The position numbers and the translations under genes were made by a program. From positions 1 to 64,000 of the forward strand of contig JAJXUD010000017.1 in NCBI GenBank assembly GCA_021783235.1: 64,000 bases of DNA. Reading direction: 5' to 3'. Shown piece after piece: positions 1 to 7,874 of this stretch (its first letter is position 1; each line of letters opens with the position of its first letter). The stretch comes from Myxococcales bacterium (lineage in GTDB: Bacteria; Myxococcota; Myxococcia; Myxococcales; JAKAPL01). The notes beneath the pieces were generated by a model that ran no database searches, was not told where the DNA came from, and saw only the letters and a program-made list of their open reading frames with translations.

Positions 1-1
1 C

Positions 2-1921
2 GCCGTCGCCGCCCCGTCCGTGGGCCCCGCGCCCCAGCCGCTCGTGCGGCCCGAGCCGAGGCCCGAGCCCGCGCCCGAGGCCGACGAGCCCACCCCGGCC
101 GCCAACGACGAGGGGCCCGAGGACCTCGAGCTCTCCCCGGAGCGCTTCCCCTGGCTCGCCGACCTCGGCCGCAACCTCACCTCGCTCGCGGCCCACGGCG
201 GCATCGACCCGGTGGTCGGAAGGGACCGGGAGATCGACGAGGTCATCGACATCCTCGGCAAGCGGCGGGCGAACAACCCGATCCTCGTCGGGGAGCCGGG
301 GGTGGGCAAGACCGCCATCGCCGAGGGGGTGGCGCAGAAGCTGCTCGAGCTGCGCGAGCGGGGGCAGGACGAGCGGATCCTCGTCGAGCTCGACGTCGCC
401 TCGCTCGTCGCCGGCACCCAGCTCCGCGGCTCATTCAGCGAGAAGCTGAACGGCATCAAGGAGGAGGTCCGAAAGGCCGGCGGGCGGGTGATCGTCTTCA
501 TCGACGAGATCCACACGCTGGTCGGCGCGGGCTCCACGGGCGAGGGGCCGCAGGACGCGGCGAACGAGCTCAAGGCGGCTCTGGCGCGCGGCGAGTTCCC
601 CTGCATCGGCGCCACCACCCACGACGAGTTCCGAAAGTTCATCCAGGGCGATCCGGCGCTCGAGCGCCGCTTCTCCCCCGTCTTGGTCCCCGAGCCCTCG
701 GTGCCCGAGACCGTCGAGATCCTCCGCGGCGTCGCGCCGCGCTACGAGGAGCACCACAAGGTCCGCTTCGACCCCGAGGCGCTCGAGGCGGCGGCGGTCC
801 TCTCGGCCCGCTACGTCTCCGACCGCTGCCTGCCCGACAAGGCGCTCGCCGTGCTCGACCAGTCGGGCTCGCGGGCGCGGCGCGAGGGGGCGAGCGAGGT
901 CGGGGCCGAGGCCATCGCCCGGACCGTCGCGAAGATCGCCGGCATCCCCGAGGAGCGGCTGCTCTCGCGGGGGGCCGAGCGACTCCTCGGGCTCGAGGCG
1001 GATCTCGCCGCCAGGGTCATCGGCCACCGCGAGGCCATCGCCCGGCTCGCCGCGGCCGTGCGGCGCAGCTCCGCCGGCTTCCACGCGCGCCGTCCCATCG
1101 GCTCGTTCCTCTTCGTGGGCCCCACCGGCGTCGGCAAGACCGAGCTCGCCAAGGCGCTCGCGGCCTCCCTCTACGGCGTGCCCTCCGCGCTCGTCCGGCT
1201 CGACATGAGCGAGATGAGCGAATCGCACGCGGTGGCCCGGCTGGTCGGCGCCCCCCCGGGCTACGTCGGCTTCGGCGAGCCCGGCCAGCTCACCGAGCCG
1301 GTGCGCCGCCGCCCGTCGTCGGTGGTGCTGCTCGACGAGATCGAGAAGGCCCACCGCGACGTGACCCTGCTGCTGCTCCAGGTCCTCGACGAGGGCCGGC
1401 TCACCGACAGCCGCGGCCGCCACATCGACTTCTCGAACGCGGTCGTGATCCTGACGACGAACCTCGGCGCCGAGGCGTTCGGCAAGGGCGCGGCGCCGAT
1501 GGGCTTCGGGCGGGCGGAGGGAGAGGGGGACGCCTCGTCGCAGCGCGCCGTCGAGGCGGCCCGGCGGCAGATGCCTCCCGAGCTCTGGAACCGGATCGAC
1601 GAGAAGCTCGTCTTCCCGCCGCTCTCGCGCGAGCAGCTCGCCCGCGTGGCGCGGCTGCTCGTTCAGGCCTCGAGCCAGCGGCTCGACGAGGAGCGGCGGA
1701 TCCGCTACGAGGCCAGCGACGCGGTGATCGCGCTCCTGCTCGACCGGGGCGGCTTCGACGCCGAGCTCGGCGCCCGGCCGCTGCGGCAGACGCTGCAGCG
1801 GCTCGTGGAGGCGCCGCTCGCGGAGAAGATCCTCACCGGAAAGATCGCCCAGGGGGATCGGGTGGCCGTGGAGATCGCGGACGGCGAGCTGGCCTTCCGG
1901 CGGCTGGGTGGCGAGGACTGA
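2..1921 (+). CDS. ClpA/ClpC-type AAA+ protein unfoldase, 5' end outside window
   Basis: The reading frame is open to the left edge, so the N-terminus (probably a Clp N-domain) is missing. Two AAA+ modules are visible. The first has Walker A GEPGVGKT (about residue 91 counted from the GTG at 20) and Walker B VIVFIDEIHTL. The second has Walker A GPTGVGKT (about residue 370), Walker B SVVLLDEIEKAH and the Clp C-terminal D2-small domain. Only a short linker joins the modules, so there is no long ClpB-type coiled-coil M domain, which favours a ClpA/ClpC-like unfoldase over a ClpB disaggregase. A PMGF tetrapeptide lies where ClpC carries its VGF/LGF ClpP-docking loop, suggesting delivery of substrates to ClpP; that is inference. 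A Pro/Glu-rich low-complexity stretch precedes the first module. The next gene starts 22 bp downstream on the same strand. Confidence 0.85.
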   Translation, partial: AVAAPSVGPAPQPLVRPEPRPEPAPEADEPTPAANDEGPEDLELSPERFPWLADLGRNLTSLAAHGGIDPVVGRDREIDEVIDILGKRRANNPILVGEPGVGKTAIAEGVAQKLLELRERGQDERILVELDVASLVAGTQLRGSFSEKLNGIKEEVRKAGGRVIVFIDEIHTLVGAGSTGEGPQDAANELKAALARGEFPCIGATTHDEFRKFIQGDPALERRFSPVLVPEPSVPETVEILRGVAPRYEEHHKVRFDPEALEAAAVLSARYVSDRCLPDKALAVLDQSGSRARREGASEVGAEAIARTVAKIAGIPEERLLSRGAERLLGLEADLAARVIGHREAIARLAAAVRRSSAGFHARRPIGSFLFVGPTGVGKTELAKALAASLYGVPSALVRLDMSEMSESHAVARLVGAPPGYVGFGEPGQLTEPVRRRPSSVVLLDEIEKAHRDVTLLLLQVLDEGRLTDSRGRHIDFSNAVVILTTNLGAEAFGKGAAPMGFGRAEGEGDASSQRAVEAARRQMPPELWNRIDEKLVFPPLSREQLARVARLLVQASSQRLDEERRIRYEASDAVIALLLDRGGFDAELGARPLRQTLQRLVEAPLAEKILTGKIAQGDRVAVEIADGELAFRRLGGED

Positions 1922-1942
1922 CTCGGTGCCCCCTCGCCCCTC

Positions 1943-2782
1943 GTGAGCCTCTCCCTCTACGTCGTCGGCTGGGGCCGGATGGGCTCGGCGCTCGCCCTCC
2001 AGGCGAGGGCGGGCGGCGTGCGGCTCGTGGGCGCGCTGAGCCGCCACCAGAGCTCCATCGCGCGCGCCCGGCGCGCCGGCGTCGCCGCCTCCAAGGTGCA
2101 GCCGCGCTCCCTCGCGGCCGACCTGGTCGTCCTCGCGGTGCCCGACGGCGCCATCGCCGCCGCCGCCCGGGCGCTCGCGCGCGTCTCCCTTTCGCCGGGC
2201 GCCACCGTGGCGCACCTCTCGGGCGCCCTCGACCTCGCGCCGCTCGCCCCGCTCCAGGGCCGCGCCTCCCTGGGCTCGCTCCACCCGCTCTGCTCGGTGG
2301 CGAGCTCGGAGACCCCGCTCGCGGGCGCATCTTGCGCCGTCGACGGCGACCGCGCCGCCCGGCGACGCCTCCTCGCCCTCGCCCGCGCGGTCGGCCTCCG
2401 CCCCCTCTCGCGCCCGCCCCGCGACCGGACCCGCTACCACCTCGCCGCGAGCCTGCTCGCGAGCGGCGCGGCCACGCTCGCCGACCTCGCCGCCGAGATC
2501 GCCGCCAGCGCCGGCCTCCCCCGGCGGGAGGCCGAGCGCGCGCTCGCGACGCTGCTCGCCTCCGTGGCCGGCAACGTCTCCCGCCTCGGCGCCGCCCGGG
2601 CGCTCACCGGGCCCGTCGTCCGGGGCGACGCCGCCACCGTCGCCCGCCACCTCGCCCTCCTCGATCGCGAGCCCGACACCCGCGCGCTCTACCGGGCCGT
2701 CGCCCGCGCCGCGCTCGCCCTCGGCGGCGACGGCGATCCTCGCGGGCGCAAGGCGATTTCGCGTATGCTCTCGCGGCCTTGA
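1943..2782 (+). CDS. Rossmann-fold and DUF2520 domain protein (putative reductase)
   Basis: 279 residues from a GTG start. The N-terminus is a dinucleotide-binding fold with the glycine pattern VVGWGRMGSALA at residues 7-18, resembling F420-dependent NADP reductase and ketopantoate/pyrroline-carboxylate reductase families. The C-terminal half has the helical DUF2520 layout, including the LHPLCSVAS stretch (about residues 115-123) that such proteins use near the active site. The substrate is unknown; in other bacteria relatives often sit near pantothenate genes, which is not the case here. Its TGA overlaps the TTG start of the downstream glycosyltransferase by four bases, so the two are probably translationally coupled. 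Function beyond a probable NAD(P)-dependent oxidoreductase is not established. Confidence 0.8.
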   Translation: MSLSLYVVGWGRMGSALALQARAGGVRLVGALSRHQSSIARARRAGVAASKVQPRSLAADLVVLAVPDGAIAAAARALARVSLSPGATVAHLSGALDLAPLAPLQGRASLGSLHPLCSVASSETPLAGASCAVDGDRAARRRLLALARAVGLRPLSRPPRDRTRYHLAASLLASGAATLADLAAEIAASAGLPRREAERALATLLASVAGNVSRLGAARALTGPVVRGDAATVARHLALLDREPDTRALYRAVARAALALGGDGDPRGRKAISRMLSRP

Positions 2783-4803
2783 AACGCCACGACCTCCCCT
2801 TCCTCGCCCTGCTCCTCGGCTTTGGCCTCGTCGTCTACCTGCCCGGGCTCGCCCACCCGAGCCTCTGGAACTGGGACGAGTCGATCCACGAGGCGGTGGC
2901 CCGCGGCGTCTACGACAGCTTCCTGACGCCCCACGTCCTCGTCGAGCCGTTCTACCCGATGAGCGCCAACGAGTGGGTCAACGCCGGCGTCTGGCTGCAC
3001 AAGCCGCCCCTGCCCTTCTGGATCGGCGCGACGCTGATGCACCTCTTCGGGATCTCGCCGCTCGGGCTTCGGCTCACCGCCTGCGCCGGCATGCTGCTCG
3101 CGGCCGCCGCGCTCTTCCTCCTCACGCGGAGCCAGCTCTCGCGCCCCTGGGCGCTCCTCTTCTCGGGGGCCTTCCTCGCCCTGCCCTGCGCCTGGCGGAT
3201 GGTGCAGGGCTACCAGTTCGGCGACGTCACCGACACCAGCCTCGTCGGCTTCGTCTCGCTCGCCATGCTGCTCGTCCTGCGGGCGACCGAGAGCCGATCG
3301 AACCGGCTCGCGGCCCTCGCAGGCGTCGCCGTCGGCCTCGGCTTCCTCTGCAAGAGCGCGCTCGCGCTCAGCCCCCTCGGGGTCGCGTTCGCGCTCGCGC
3401 TCCTCGGCGCCGCGGGGCTCTGCGAGGGGCCGCGCTTCCGGCAGCTCGCCTTCATGGTCGCGCCGATCCTCGCGCTCGCCCTCCCCTGGGAGATCTACTG
3501 CGCCGTCCGCTGGCCGGCCCTCAACCGGATCGAGACCCTCCACACCTTCGGCCACCTGAGCGGCGTCAGCGTCGAGAACTGGATCCGGCCCGTCGACGCC
3601 ATCTTCAACGAGGTCCACGAGACCGAGCTGTCGCCCCTGCCGCTCGCCCTGCCCATCGTCGCCGGCGTCTGGCTCGCGATCCGGGCGCTGCGCCGGCGCG
3701 AGACCCCCGTCGTGCTCGCGGCTCTCTGGCTCTGGGCCGACTGGATCGTGCTCACCGCCGCCAAGGTGAAGGTCCCCGGCGTCGCCTGGAGCGCCGTCCC
3801 CGCGATCTTCTTCGCGCTCGCGCTCGCCTTCCGCGACGCCTGGCGGCGTCCCGCCCTCGCCCTTCCGCTCCTCGGCGCCCTCGCGAGCCCCGCCCTCGCC
3901 CGCGCCTTTCCCGCGCTCTCGCGGCTGAGGATGCGGCTGCCGGACGCCCTCCTCGAGACCCGCACTCGCCCCGGCCTCGGCGAGGGCCTCGCCGCCGCGG
4001 GGATCGCCCTCGCCCTGGGCCTCGTCATCGTCGCGCTCGGCCGGCTCGGCTCGCCGCTGCGCTGGCTCGCCGGCGCGGCGGCGGGCGCCGCGGCGCTCTG
4101 GCTCGTCCTCCTCGACGTGCCGCGCGCCCAGGCGAAGGACCGCGCGGGGCTCGAGATCCAGTCGCTCTACGACTACGCGCGCGAGGTCGGGCTCGCCATC
4201 GACCGGGGCAGCCCCAAGAAGAGCGTCGTCTTCCTCGGGGCCCAGCGCGATCCGCCCGGCTCCTTCGGCGTGCAGGAGCTCGTCTTCTGGAGCGGCCGCA
4301 TGGTCTACCGGCGGCCGCCCGACCTCGAGGCGGCCCGCGCCCACGGCTACGAGCCGCTCCTGGTCTCGCCCCGCGCCGAGCCGTTCCGCGAGGTCGCGGG
4401 AGTCCCGGCGACCGCCTGGGCCCGCGCCTACGACCTCGCCGACCCCGCGCCACCGCCGCCGCTGCCCCTGGGCGTCACCCCGCTCGGCGCCCGCTCCGGA
4501 CCCACCACGGTCCTCGGCTACGCGGCGGCGCCCGCCGACGCCACGCACGGCCGCTGGGCCTTCTACCTCCACGCCGACGGCTACCCGGCGCCCGTGCCCA
4601 TCGTCTTCCACACCCGCCACGGCGACGCGCGGACCAACCTCGAGCCCGGCGACAGCCTGGTCTCGCCGGGCCAGCTCGCCGGCGCGAGCTGGTTCGTCGC
4701 CCCGCTCATCGGCCCCCCGCCCGGCGAGGTGACGTCGCTGGAGCTGCTCCCCCCGCAGCCCCCCTCCCCGGCCCAGCCCCCCTGGTTCCCGATCCGGCGC
4801 TGA
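2779..4803 (+). CDS. GT39/ArnT-like polytopic membrane glycosyltransferase
   Basis: About 674 residues if translation starts at the TTG at 2779, which overlaps the upstream stop as TTGA. The open frame extends further 5', but that part is Arg/Pro-rich antisense-like sequence. The first transmembrane helix (LPFLALLLGFGLVVYLPG) is followed by the acidic pair in NWDESIHEA, the catalytic Asp-Glu arrangement of GT-C protein mannosyltransferase/ArnT enzymes, and by HKPPLPFWIG, a conserved loop of this family. At least ten hydrophobic segments follow, with a soluble C-terminal domain of about 180 residues. Such enzymes use polyprenyl-phosphate sugars to modify lipid A or proteins on the periplasmic side. 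Donor and acceptor cannot be told from sequence. Coupling to the DUF2520 gene gives no clear clue. Confidence 0.8.
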   Translation: MKRHDLPFLALLLGFGLVVYLPGLAHPSLWNWDESIHEAVARGVYDSFLTPHVLVEPFYPMSANEWVNAGVWLHKPPLPFWIGATLMHLFGISPLGLRLTACAGMLLAAAALFLLTRSQLSRPWALLFSGAFLALPCAWRMVQGYQFGDVTDTSLVGFVSLAMLLVLRATESRSNRLAALAGVAVGLGFLCKSALALSPLGVAFALALLGAAGLCEGPRFRQLAFMVAPILALALPWEIYCAVRWPALNRIETLHTFGHLSGVSVENWIRPVDAIFNEVHETELSPLPLALPIVAGVWLAIRALRRRETPVVLAALWLWADWIVLTAAKVKVPGVAWSAVPAIFFALALAFRDAWRRPALALPLLGALASPALARAFPALSRLRMRLPDALLETRTRPGLGEGLAAAGIALALGLVIVALGRLGSPLRWLAGAAAGAAALWLVLLDVPRAQAKDRAGLEIQSLYDYAREVGLAIDRGSPKKSVVFLGAQRDPPGSFGVQELVFWSGRMVYRRPPDLEAARAHGYEPLLVSPRAEPFREVAGVPATAWARAYDLADPAPPPPLPLGVTPLGARSGPTTVLGYAAAPADATHGRWAFYLHADGYPAPVPIVFHTRHGDARTNLEPGDSLVSPGQLAGASWFVAPLIGPPPGEVTSLELLPPQPPSPAQPPWFPIRR

Positions 4804-4892
4804 GCGGAGCCTCCTCTGACATCGATGTCCCGGTCCCTCTCGCGACCTTCGAGCCTCGGGCGCTGATCGCAGCATATCTTGCTGCTTGGCAG

Positions 4893-4907
4893 TGGCATCT
4901 CGTTTGC
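4893..4907 (+). promoter_or_regulatory. Candidate sigma-54 (-24/-12) promoter
   Basis: TGGCATCTCGTTTGC matches the RpoN consensus (TGGCAC-N5-TTGC) except at the C/T of the -24 block, with the required 10 bp between GG and GC. It lies 46 bp upstream of the lipoprotein start at 4954. The predicted transcription start would be near 4919. No enhancer-binding site was identified. Confidence 0.45.
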
Positions 4908-4953
4908 GTAGTCGCACAGCGACGACCCAATCGACCACGCCCCGAGGCCAACC

Positions 4954-5736
4954 ATGAAAAACGCCCCCGCCCTCCTCGCTTCCCTGTCCCTGCTGGGCGG
5001 CTGTGGCGCGACAGGGGTTCAGGGTCTGAAGAACGTCGCGTGCGACACGAAGCTCGTCCTTCAGCCCGAGCCCGCGCTGACCGTCAACGGCTCAAATCCG
5101 GTCGTGCTGAGCGTGGAGCCCGCTGGGCCGGCCAGCTCTGCAGACTGCCCCATCGTCAACGGACAGGCGTCCATCGATGGAACGACGATGCAGCAGTTCG
5201 ACCAGGGCGGCAACCAGCTCGCCTTCGATGGGGACGAGGTCTGCCACTCTCCAAGCTTCGCGCTCGATCTGCTCGAAGGAAACGACATCAACCTCAGCCA
5301 GTCCTTCCCATCGAACGAGCTTCAGGTGAAGGTTCAACTCCACGACGGCACGGCGACCTGGAGCATGACCGTGGTGGCACCCTTCGACCAGCGCCGCATC
5401 TCCCTCATCTCGCCAGCCGATGGCGTGCTTCACGGTGGAGACGCGGTGGTGCTCGCCTACTCCCCGCCGACCGACGTCCTGACCAAGGTGGCGGTGGGAT
5501 TCAATGCCGACGGCGAAGCGGCCGACGCCGGCTTTTTCCTCGGCGATGGCGGCGTCACGGTCACGAGTGCGGACCTCATCGAGTTCACGGTTCCTCGAGG
5601 GCTCGCGGCGGCGGCGGGGACGCTTGGCGTCAGCGCCTCGACCTCGGCGCAGATACTGGCATGTAGCGGGCCTGCTACATGCCAGGCTCCCTTGCCTGCC
5701 ACCGCCCTCTCCGTTCCAGTCTCGACCGCCAACTGA
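4954..5736 (+). CDS. Hypothetical exported lipoprotein
   Basis: 260 residues. The N-terminus is a lipoprotein signal peptide with lipobox LLGGC (Cys17), so the mature protein should be attached to the inner or outer membrane. The rest reads as beta-rich, with no catalytic motif recognised. Two Cys pairs (near residues 64 and 94, and in ACSGPATC near the C-terminus) suggest disulphides in the periplasm. The region between about residues 150 and 250 (ISLISPADGVLHGGDAVVLAY) resembles an Ig-like or carbohydrate-binding beta-sandwich. G+C is noticeably lower than in its neighbours, and it stands alone with its own likely sigma-54 promoter. The function is unknown. Confidence 0.75.
   Translation: MKNAPALLASLSLLGGCGATGVQGLKNVACDTKLVLQPEPALTVNGSNPVVLSVEPAGPASSADCPIVNGQASIDGTTMQQFDQGGNQLAFDGDEVCHSPSFALDLLEGNDINLSQSFPSNELQVKVQLHDGTATWSMTVVAPFDQRRISLISPADGVLHGGDAVVLAYSPPTDVLTKVAVGFNADGEAADAGFFLGDGGVTVTSADLIEFTVPRGLAAAAGTLGVSASTSAQILACSGPATCQAPLPATALSVPVSTAN
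5657..5684. repeat. Perfect 11-bp inverted repeat inside a gene
   Basis: The arms TGGCATGTAGC (5657-5667) and GCTACATGCCA (5674-5684) flank a 6-nt GGGCCT loop. They lie 52-79 bp before the stop of the lipoprotein gene and encode its last Cys pair. It could form an RNA hairpin or a dyad binding site; no T-run follows, so it is not a standard terminator. Confidence 0.7.
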
Positions 5737-5763
5737 CCCAGCCTAGGTTCACGCCCCACCGCC

Positions 5764-6891
5764 TCAGAGCACCGTCACCAGCATCGCGTAGAGCGCCTCG
5801 TAGCCCGAGAGTCCCGGGCCGTACCCCTGCGGCTCGGAGAGGATCAGCAGCGTCGCGGTGGCCCCCCGCTGCGCGTCCTGCGGCGCCTGGATCGTCAGCG
5901 CGGCCGTCTGCCCCACGCCGATGGTCGGGGTCGAGAGGGTGGCCGTCGGCGTGAAGCTCGCGCCCGTGGAGAGCCCCGGGCCCACCCCGACCGCGATCGG
6001 CCAGGGCGAGAGGGCGCCCTTCGACCAGCCGACCAGCGTCACCTCCGACTGGCCGCCCGCCTGGACGGTGGGCATCGACGGGCTCGCGTAGACCGTGTGG
6101 TAGGGCGACGTCTGGTCGGGCAGGCAGGGGTCGTCGCCCGCCGCCGCCGCCGAGTTGGACCAGATCCGCGAGAGCGTGAAGCCCTGATCCAGCTCCGAGA
6201 GCGGGAAGCAGAGATCCCCCACCTCGACCCCCTGCAGCGCGACCGCCCAGGGGTTCGTGGGCACGAGCTGCCAGGTCCCTTCCGAGATCGGGTAGGGATC
6301 GGTCGCCGCCTCCATGATCTCGTGCGAGGCCGCCCCCTGCACCTCCGCCGCCGCCGTGGCCGCGTCGATGGACGGGCAGGTGGGCACCACCGCGTACGGG
6401 AACGGCGGCGAGTGCGTCTGGTCCTCCGAGTGGTAGCCGGCGGCGATGGTGCAGCTCACCGCGTCGTTCGCGGCGTCGGTGACCGTGGTCGTCGCCGGGA
6501 AGTAGACGAGGTAGAGCGTCTCGCCGTCGGGCGGAGGGACCGTGCCCTGGGCGATCCACTGGGTCAACGAGCCGTCGATCTGGTAGTCGGCGATCTGCGC
6601 CGGCGCGCTCTGGGGCAGCTCGATCTTCGCGCGGTGCGTCCCCGGCCCGACGCCGTAGTCCTTGCCGGCGGCGCTGATCCAGTCGGAGGCGACCACGAAG
6701 TCGCCGAACGCCTCGTCGGTCGCCCGCAGCGGGTCGTCGGCGTAAGTGATGGTGACGAGCTCGACCTTCGCGAGCACCGGCCCCGAGAAGTGGGTGAGCT
6801 GCGGCAACCCCACCGGCGACAGCGCCCCACCCTTGCCGCCACAGGCGACGAGCGAGAGCGCGGCGACGACGAGCCGGCGGGCGGCGGCCAT
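5764..6891 (-). CDS. Hypothetical lipoprotein with HEIMEAATDP metallopeptidase-like motif
   Basis: 375 residues from the ATG at 6891. The frame extends 45 codons further, but only this start gives a signal peptide (LVVAALSLVACGGKGG, lipobox VAC). About residue 190 it has SHEIMEAATDP, an HE motif followed by a conserved-looking EA.TDP block. Several extracellular protein families carry such a motif as part of a metal site, but the second His of a classic HExxH is absent. Downstream are a Cys-containing loop (GDLCFPL) and a C-terminal beta-rich domain reading like a putative Ig-like module. Proteolytic activity is speculative. Convergent with the upstream lipoprotein (27-bp gap) and divergent from the TPR gene. 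Confidence 0.75.
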   Translation of the reverse strand: MAAARRLVVAALSLVACGGKGGALSPVGLPQLTHFSGPVLAKVELVTITYADDPLRATDEAFGDFVVASDWISAAGKDYGVGPGTHRAKIELPQSAPAQIADYQIDGSLTQWIAQGTVPPPDGETLYLVYFPATTTVTDAANDAVSCTIAAGYHSEDQTHSPPFPYAVVPTCPSIDAATAAAEVQGAASHEIMEAATDPYPISEGTWQLVPTNPWAVALQGVEVGDLCFPLSELDQGFTLSRIWSNSAAAAGDDPCLPDQTSPYHTVYASPSMPTVQAGGQSEVTLVGWSKGALSPWPIAVGVGPGLSTGASFTPTATLSTPTIGVGQTAALTIQAPQDAQRGATATLLILSEPQGYGPGLSGYEALYAMLVTVL

Positions 6892-7151
6892 GACCCGAGC
6901 GTAGCGCGCCACGCCTCCCGAGGCGAGCCGCGACCGCCGCGCCCTGAGCCGTCGAGTCGAGGTAGGGAGGGCCGTCGCCGGCAACCCCTCGTCCTCGATG
7001 GCCAGGCCAACGGTACGCGAGCGCAACCCCTCGCGCGACGGCGTTCACTCGCGAAGGTCTCGTCGTGTACACTCGGTCCGGGTGCCTGCGAGCCCTGCGC
7101 GAGGAGCCCCTCCTCGTCGCGAGGCTCGCCGAACGGAGCGGGAGACTGCAA
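6892..7151. other. Divergent intergenic region
   Basis: 260 bp between two divergently transcribed genes. It should hold both promoters, but no convincing -35/-10 pair was recognised. A GTG at 7065 opens the TPR frame earlier. The GGGAG at about 7138-7143 fits better with a start at 7152. Confidence 0.4.
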
Positions 7152-7874
7152 TTGATTCAGGTGATCCTGCTGATTCAGCTCGCCGTTACCCCGCAGCGGT
7201 CTCGGGAGGCGCGAGAGCTGGTACACGCCTCGATGGCCGACTACGACACGGGCCACTTCGAGAAGGCGTTGGCCGAGGCGGAGCAGGCCTACCGGCTCGA
7301 CCCCCTCCCCGAGATCCTCTTCAACATCGGGCAGGCGAACCGCGCGCTCGGTCGCTGGCGGACGGCGCTCTTCTGCTTTCAGCGCTACCTCGCGAAGCTG
7401 GCCACGGCCCGAAACCGGCCGGTGGTCGAGGCGCTCGTGGCCGAGGCGCAGCGGCACCTGAAGGACGGTGAGGCGAGACTCGGCGCGGCCCAGCCGGCGC
7501 CTCGGCCGCTGGTCGTCGTCGCGTCGCCTCCCCCGGCACCATGGCGGCGGGAGAGCGCGCCGCCCGCGGCCGTCACCGCGCCGGCCGCGCCACCGCCAAC
7601 GGCGAGTCACGGCCACGCGGCGGCTTGGCTGCTCGGCTCGGCGGCGCTCGTCAGCCTCGCGGTGATGGCGATCGGCATCGTCCAGCTGGAGAGCTTCGAG
7701 CGACAGGTCGCCTCGCTGGGGCAGCCGGCGGGCTTCACGAGCCTCGCGAGCTGGAACGCAGCTCAATCGAGCGCCACCCGACGGCTTCCGGCGGCCCAGG
7801 ACTGGGAGGCGGCGGCCTTCGCGACCGGGGCCCTGGCGCTCGGGACGGGAACCGCGGCGGTGCTCACGTGGTGA
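7152..7874 (+). CDS. TPR-containing membrane protein
   Basis: About 240 residues from the TTG at 7152, which has a purine-rich GGGAG roughly 8 bp upstream and gives a hydrophobic N-terminus (IQVILLIQLAVTP). A GTG at 7065 would add 29 residues without hydrophobic character. Residues about 15-85 form one or two tetratricopeptide repeats (YDTGHFEKALAEAEQAYRLD then ILFNIGQANRALGRWRTAL). A Pro/Ala linker and a transmembrane helix (AAWLLGSAALVSLAVMAIGI) follow, then a short extracytoplasmic tail. This layout is common among small myxobacterial TPR proteins of unknown role. The stop overlaps the start of the next lipoprotein (GTGA at 7871-7874), indicating an operon. Confidence 0.75.
   Translation: MIQVILLIQLAVTPQRSREARELVHASMADYDTGHFEKALAEAEQAYRLDPLPEILFNIGQANRALGRWRTALFCFQRYLAKLATARNRPVVEALVAEAQRHLKDGEARLGAAQPAPRPLVVVASPPPAPWRRESAPPAAVTAPAAPPPTASHGHAAAWLLGSAALVSLAVMAIGIVQLESFERQVASLGQPAGFTSLASWNAAQSSATRRLPAAQDWEAAAFATGALALGTGTAAVLTW

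Noticed and set aside
431-2650. A 739-codon minus-strand frame opposite the Clp and DUF2520 genes
   Set aside because: Typical antisense composition; the plus strand carries unmistakable AAA+ motifs.
4818-4829. GACATCGATGTC palindrome as an operator
   Set aside because: A single 12-bp palindrome with no second copy seen in the window; kept out for lack of context.
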